NCBI RefSeq assembly: GCF_947495565.1
Contig: NZ_CANLZM010000002.1
Span: forward strand, 186,001-250,000
Direction of reading: 5' to 3'
DNA length: 64,000 nucleotides
From: an uncultured Pontibacter sp.
Lineage (GTDB): Bacteria; Bacteroidota; Bacteroidia; Cytophagales; Hymenobacteraceae
A program made the translations under genes and the position numbers. Positions 63,077 through 64,000 of this stretch are shown in pieces; the first letter of the stretch is position 1, and every line of letters starts with the position of its first letter. Below the pieces are notes generated by a model. That model ran no database searches and was not told the DNA's origin. It worked only from the letters and a program-made list of their open reading frames with translations.

Positions 63077-63107
63077 AAAGCCCGGAGCAAACGCTTCGGG
63101 CTTTTTT
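63077..63107 (+). terminator. Rho-independent terminator of secDF
   Basis: A 12-bp stem (63077-63088 with 63093-63104, one G-T pair, loop AAAC) ends in a T run. Confidence 0.8.
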
Positions 63108-63381
63108 GATTTGTGGGGAAAGCTTATCCTTTATCTAAGGCTGCGATTTGTACACGTATCGATACTACCGCAAGATTCCATCTTGTGGCTTTTAGCTTGC
63201 AAAAGTATCAACTGAGCAATAAACGCAAGCTGAAAGCTTGTCTCATGGAGAACCACGAGTTGTAAACTCGCGGTAGGTAAGCTTGTTTTATACTTGTGCC
63301 ATAATCGTAGCCTTACCTATGGAGGGCAGTGGCAGCTAATTACAATACCACAGTAAGTTTGTTTCATCCTCCTAAAAACAA
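63108..63381. repeat. Non-coding spacer with hairpin repeats
   Basis: The gap between secDF and the NifU-like gene contains a CGCAAGCT-GAA-AGCTTGTC hairpin near 63224-63242 and a CACGAGTT-GTA-AACTCGCG hairpin near 63254-63272. Similar AAGCTTG/ACTCG units are scattered repeats in many Bacteroidota. No gene is seen. Confidence 0.55.
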
Positions 63382-63411
63382 AAGAGCCAGCCCCTAACGG
63401 AGCTGGCTCTT
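63382..63411 (-). terminator. Hairpin terminator of the NifU-like gene
   Basis: A 10-bp stem (63382-63391, AAGAGCCAGC, with 63402-63411) lies 23 bases beyond the stop codon on the minus strand. Two TATACTT heptamers lie between the stem and the stop. Confidence 0.75.
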
Positions 63412-63434
63412 CTTATACTTTATACTTCAAATGC

Positions 63435-64000
63435 TTAAATAGTTACGCCGTCAGCTACTACTTCTTTTACTTCCGGTACCATACGCTTCAGCAGGTTTTC
63501 GATGCCGGCTTTAAGCGTTACAGTGGCAGATGGGCAGCCGCTGCAAGAACCTTGCAGGTGCACCGTTACCACACCCTCGTTATAAGACTTGAACGTAATG
63601 TTACCGCCATCCTGCTCTACGGCAGGGCGTACATAGTTTTCAAGTAAGTCAATCACTTTCTTAGATATCTCAGCGTCTTCAGCTGATGTCTCGCCGTTTA
63701 CAGCGTCGGTTGGTTGTGCTTTGGCAGCAGAGAAGCCTTCGTTAAAGATTGGCCCGCCTGCCTCTACATAAGACTTCAGAAATGTACGCACCTCCGGAAT
63801 AATCTTTACCCACTCCAGGTCCGTGTTTTTGGTTACAGTAACAAAGTTGCTAGCTATAAACACGCGTGAAACGTAGTCGAAATTGAAAAGCTCCTGTGCT
63901 AGCGGCGACTCCAGTGCGCTCTCCAAATTTGGATAGTCCACGCTCTGGCCGTCAGGCAGCATCTGCACGTTCATCACAAACTTCATCGACTCCGGGTTAG
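63435..64000 (-). CDS. NifU/Nfu-family Fe-S scaffold protein, 5' end cut off by window edge
   Basis: The visible 188 residues hold an Nfu N-terminal domain and a C-terminal NifU domain with the cluster-binding motif SCSGCPSATVTLK. The ATG at 63986 gives MKFVMNVQ, but the frame stays open to the window edge and reads NPESMKFVMN, the conserved interior of Nfu N domains. So the true start is outside the window. It carries Fe-S clusters to client proteins. Confidence 0.93.
   Translation of the reverse strand, partial: NPESMKFVMNVQMLPDGQSVDYPNLESALESPLAQELFNFDYVSRVFIASNFVTVTKNTDLEWVKIIPEVRTFLKSYVEAGGPIFNEGFSAAKAQPTDAVNGETSAEDAEISKKVIDLLENYVRPAVEQDGGNITFKSYNEGVVTVHLQGSCSGCPSATVTLKAGIENLLKRMVPEVKEVVADGVTI

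Noticed and set aside
1..64000. CRISPR arrays and tRNA or rRNA genes
   Set aside because: I looked for regular spaced repeats and cloverleaf signatures in the intergenic gaps and found none that hold up.

Overview
The window looks like a chromosomal stretch of a member of the Bacteroidota, most probably the Hymenobacteraceae (a Pontibacter-like organism; this is inferred from gene content and protein style, not proven). Supporting signs are type IX secretion cargo proteins with C-terminal sorting domains, the gliding lipoprotein GldH, a PSP1/RicT protein with a long disordered tail, the Bacteroidota-type alternative GlmU next to ribosomal protein L31 type B, a fused SecDF, a DUF2723 membrane protein, a GWxTD lipoprotein, and repeated promoter -7 boxes of the form TAnnTTTG.

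Layout. 1-1870: edge of a probable integrated element, with a cut-off unknown gene, a tyrosine recombinase and a possible tRNA 3' remnant with its terminator. 2-5.4 kb: PQQ-type sugar dehydrogenase, DUF2490 protein, an unknown small protein and a bacilliredoxin. 5.5-16.5 kb: housekeeping genes (purD, recQ, kdsD with a mannose-1-phosphate guanylyltransferase, rlmB, GWxTD lipoprotein, DUF2723 protein). 16.7-19.3 kb: two T9SS cargo proteins. 19.4-25 kb: birA diverging from a tight run of rsfS, ftsH, a LUD protein, lpxH and a secreted propeller-like protein. 25-30.4 kb: SMR exporter, double GNAT, zinc alcohol dehydrogenase, GT4 glycosyltransferase and a flippase. 30.6-36.4 kb: ricT overlapping gldH, an EEP nuclease-like protein, a cold-shock protein and a 602-residue Ser/Gly/Tyr/Gln-rich prion-like protein. 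36.5-46 kb: NmrA-type reductase, a large superfamily I helicase, a short MutS-like ATPase with a membrane protein, and a lipoprotein peptidase. 46-50.6 kb: ComEA-like HhH protein, a 52-codon transporter subunit and its NSS transporter, an RmlD-like reductase and a cyclophilin. 50.8-64 kb: AGCS symporter, hemC, holB, alternative glmU, rpmE2, PRTase, rdgB, udk, trkA-like gene, secDF and a cut-off NifU/Nfu gene.

How the genes work together. Envelope building is the main theme: kdsD and the GDP-mannose enzyme, lpxH, GlmU, GT4 plus flippase, GldH, SecDF and FtsH. Precursor supply, nucleotide hygiene and DNA maintenance (purD, udk, rdgB, recQ, holB, MutS-like ATPase, helicase) are mixed in. Most convergent gene pairs are separated by long perfect hairpin terminators.

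Most interesting signals. (1) The heptamer AAGTATA/TATACTT is strongly over-represented on both strands, in genes and between them: about 135 by eye against roughly 10 expected from base composition. It forms inverted pairs inside several terminators, much as DNA-uptake sequences do elsewhere. (2) The FUS-like low-complexity protein at 34.6-36.4 kb, beside a cold-shock protein gene. (3) A 52-residue transporter subunit encoded between the NSS transporter and the HhH gene. (4) A helicase with what looks like a degenerate nuclease tail, diverging from a MutS-like ATPase and membrane protein pair. No tRNA, rRNA or CRISPR array was found.
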